Of a DNA stretch of 64,000 bases, positions 62,109 to 64,000 are shown one piece after another. Source of the DNA: Leptolinea sp964420995. GTDB taxonomy: Bacteria; Chloroflexota; Anaerolineae; Anaerolineales; Anaerolineaceae. Each line of letters begins with the position of its first letter. Within the stretch, counting starts at the first letter, position 1. Made by a program: the position numbers and the translations under genes. Location of the stretch: positions 62,001 through 126,000 of the forward strand of contig CAYQUX010000007.1 in assembly GCA_964420995.1 (NCBI GenBank). Reading direction: 5' to 3'. Below the pieces are notes generated by a model. That model made no database searches and was not told where the DNA came from. It saw only the letters and a program-made list of their open reading frames with translations.

Positions 62109-63899
62109 TTACGACCCGGGAAGAAATGTCGGGGTGGGTGTGAAAGTCGGCTGGAAGACCGGTGTGGGCGCTTCTTCTTCGCCGTCTTTGTCCCCTTCAG
62201 ATAATGTCAAGACATGGAACAATTGCAGGATGGAATCCCTGACCTGGATCAGACCATGCCCGAAGGTGCTATCCCAACCCGATTTGCCCAGGTCTTTGGA
62301 AGAGACCTGCAGGTTGGTCTCGATCTGCTCCGTGGTCATGGGATATATTCCTTTTAACAGGGATACCAATCCGGTGACTTCGGCGGTGGACATGGAGGTG
62401 CCTGTCTTATAAATGGGGCCGCCCAGGTGGGTGGAGAAGATGTTGGTGCCGGGGGCAACCACGTCCAGCGCGCTGCCGGTGTTGGAGTAAAAAGCGTGGG
62501 ATTCATCACTATTCACCGACCCGACGGCAAGGACGTGTGGCAGGGATGCCGGGAAGGTGATGCTGTCTCCAGCGTTATTCCCGCCGGCGGCCACCAGGGT
62601 GACGCCGTGCTCGTGGGCATAGGCCGCCGCGGAAGCCACCAGTTCCGAATAGCCGTTGAATCCCAGGCTTAAGTTGATGACTTTCGCGCCGTGATCCACT
62701 GCGTAGATAATGCCGTTGTATACACTCATCTCGGTGCCTTTACCGGCGCTGTTTAACACCTTGACCGGCATGATCTTTGCCGACCAGTCCAGACCGCTGA
62801 TGCCGGTACCGTTGTTGCCTGTGGCAGCCACCGTTCCGGCCACATGCGTACCGTGGCCGTTGTCATCCATGGCGTCTGGATCATTGTTGATGAAGTCGTA
62901 TCCCTGCACCAGCCGGCCGGCAAAATCGGGGTTGGATAGATCAATGCCGGTATCAACCACCGCCACGATGACTTTGGATGAACCGGTAAAATACTGCCAG
63001 CCGCCGGGCGCCTGGATGGTTTGAAGATGGGTCTGCAGTGGATAGAGGGGATCGTTCGGAATCAATTCCAGGGCGGAAGCTTCATAGGCAACATCCGCTG
63101 ATTGAACACCGGCCAACTCCTGGATCTGACCGGTGTGGACAGATTCCTGCCCGGCTGGAACATTGACCAGTAACGCCTGACTGTCCGCGTCCGTCGCGCT
63201 CACGGTGTAACCGAGTTCGCCAAGACGCGCGGTGAGATCATTCAGGCTGGTGTCTGCCGCGCAGCGTACCAGTATCGCCGCGCTTGCGGATGGGGTGGTT
63301 TCCTCAGTTAATTCCTGCGTAAAGGGTAAGTCAGCCGCGGATTCATCCACCGAAAGATTCCCATCCGGGGTGACCTGCGACTCGTTGATCGGTTCAATGG
63401 CCGGATCAGAAGAATTTTCTTGAACGGATGGCTCCGAAATAGGCTCATCTGTGGGTAGCAGCGGGTCTTGAACGTCGACAGAGTAATTCTCTGTCTGTAT
63501 ATCGGGTTCAGAAGGACCGAGTGTCGTTTCCACCGCGGGCGCGGATTCCTCTGGTGCGGTGGAATCGGGGGTGGCGGGGACATCTTCCACAGGCTCTGTC
63601 TCAACGGCTGGAGCGGGGGATTCGGACACGCCGGGCACCGGTGGGTCGGGTTCAGCCGGTGTGTCAGAAGGGGCTGTGTCAGGGGACTGCTCATCAACCG
63701 GCGTTTCGGCCTCTGGCGGGTCAGCCGGAGGTTCGCCGGTATCCCCGTCATCTTCGGTGACAACCTCCTCCTGCGGAGCGGGAGTGCCATCCTGCATGGG
63801 CGCGCTCTGGACCGTTAACGGCAAATTCAACGGTGAGAATATCAGTCCCACCGCGAGACATACCGACAGAAGGCTCTTAACCACAAACCGGTTCTTCAT
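62109..63899 (-). CDS. secreted subtilisin-like serine protease (S8)
   Basis: 596 residues. Signal peptide, then an acidic Pro/Glu/Thr-rich spacer of about 170 residues (35-205), an inhibitor-like pro region (ILVRCAADTSLNDLTARLGELG, NDPLYPLQ) and the S8 domain with D (VVDTGIDLSNPDF), H (NGHGTHVAGT), oxyanion N (AAGGNNAG) and S (GTSMSTAEV). Fervidolysin/thermitase-type. The tail is Pro/Thr-rich with no anchor. Probably extracellular nutrient protease. Catalytic triad complete. Confidence 0.93.
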   Translation of the reverse strand: MKNRFVVKSLLSVCLAVGLIFSPLNLPLTVQSAPMQDGTPAPQEEVVTEDDGDTGEPPADPPEAETPVDEQSPDTAPSDTPAEPDPPVPGVSESPAPAVETEPVEDVPATPDSTAPEESAPAVETTLGPSEPDIQTENYSVDVQDPLLPTDEPISEPSVQENSSDPAIEPINESQVTPDGNLSVDESAADLPFTQELTEETTPSASAAILVRCAADTSLNDLTARLGELGYTVSATDADSQALLVNVPAGQESVHTGQIQELAGVQSADVAYEASALELIPNDPLYPLQTHLQTIQAPGGWQYFTGSSKVIVAVVDTGIDLSNPDFAGRLVQGYDFINNDPDAMDDNGHGTHVAGTVAATGNNGTGISGLDWSAKIMPVKVLNSAGKGTEMSVYNGIIYAVDHGAKVINLSLGFNGYSELVASAAAYAHEHGVTLVAAGGNNAGDSITFPASLPHVLAVGSVNSDESHAFYSNTGSALDVVAPGTNIFSTHLGGPIYKTGTSMSTAEVTGLVSLLKGIYPMTTEQIETNLQVSSKDLGKSGWDSTFGHGLIQVRDSILQLFHVLTLSEGDKDGEEEAPTPVFQPTFTPTPTFLPGS

Positions 63900-63903
63900 G
63901 TTG

Positions 63904-63918
63904 ATCTTACTGTAAGAT
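63904..63918. promoter_or_regulatory. 15-bp palindrome next to the protease start
   Basis: ATCTTAC-T-GTAAGAT (63904-63918) starts five bases from the protease ATG on its upstream side, a good place for a repressor. Confidence 0.4.
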
Positions 63919-63966
63919 ATATTATCGGTCCGGTCAAGTCAGTTCATCACCCACACTTCTGTTAGC

Positions 63967-64000
63967 TATAATAAAACTGATGACTTCGCTTGTTGAGGTT
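63967..64000 (+). promoter_or_regulatory. -10 box and possible start of a divergent gene at the window edge
   Basis: TATAAT (63967-63972) is followed eight bases later by ATG at 63980 and seven open codons to the window end. Too short to call a gene; the -10 to ATG spacing matches the leaderless pattern seen elsewhere here. Confidence 0.25.

Noticed and set aside
63308..63915. Overlapping ORFs of 100-160 codons on both strands at the right edge
   Set aside because: They arise from the biased Pro/Glu/Thr spacer of the subtilisin gene, which keeps other frames open.

Overview
The window reads as part of the chromosome of a Gram-negative-like, probably anaerobic or facultative bacterium, most likely a Chloroflexota member of the class Anaerolineae. 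This is inference from gene content: SpoVS and a SpoIIIAA-like R3H ATPase without a sporulation set, PdxS/PdxT, many Pro/Thr-linker lipoproteins, two proteins with the NBR1-like (FW) Ig domain, an F420H2-oxidase/FprA-type diiron flavoprotein and a 2[4Fe-4S] ferredoxin. No 16S rRNA is present to settle it. Most genes look mid-GC, but two blocks (about 35.6-37.8 kb and 42.3-44.4 kb) are visibly AT-rich and look imported.

Layout. 0-5.5 kb: end of a deoxynucleoside kinase, a nucleotidyltransferase-fold protein, a 532-bp AT-rich gap with four perfect DnaA boxes (candidate replication origin), galT-galK, spoVS, a second deoxynucleoside kinase and a ferredoxin. 5.6-9.3 kb: an operon of a polyprenyl-phosphate type GT2 enzyme, a GT-C-like membrane protein and a DEDD exonuclease. 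9.3-14.3 kb: palindromes, a PRC-barrel protein, a membrane protein gene broken by an in-frame TGA, a lipoprotein with a paralogue 9 kb away, a GNAT enzyme and a BNR/YCF48-like lipoprotein. 14.3-26.9 kb: a five-module hybrid histidine kinase, FprA, a second GT-C-like membrane protein, flavodoxin, DegV, an FW/peptidoglycan-binding lipoprotein, an aminotransferase and dodecin. 27-35.6 kb: housekeeping and stress genes (TolB-like propeller, HD hydrolase, HutI, MFS, Rrf2, MscL, YbjQ, SurE, YchF, tRNA-Leu).

35.6-44.4 kb is the accessory stretch: an AT-rich lipoprotein, a chimeric secreted protein joining Ig-like domains to an AT-rich HExxH metallopeptidase-like tail, GNAT, a PLD lipoprotein, a Fic enzyme and a type II restriction-modification pair. 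44.4-52 kb is a long minus-strand block (PlsC, DedA, PrsW-like protease, Tmk, SpoIIIAA/R3H ATPase, an unknown, PdxT, PdxS). 52-54.95 kb is a PadR-led FecCD-type ABC operon.

55-60.1 kb holds the most interesting set: GT4, a Usp-fused GT81 (GpgS-like), a histidine phosphatase (GpgP-like) and another GT4, running divergently from padR. A PadR-style palindrome sits inside a near-consensus promoter. I infer a glucosylglycerate or mannosylglucosylglycerate compatible-solute pathway under PadR control. An ABC-F ATPase and a subtilisin close the window.

Several genes (5663, 12912, 60184, perhaps 63980) have a -10 box only 8-12 bases before ATG and no Shine-Dalgarno, suggesting leaderless messages alongside the SD-led majority.
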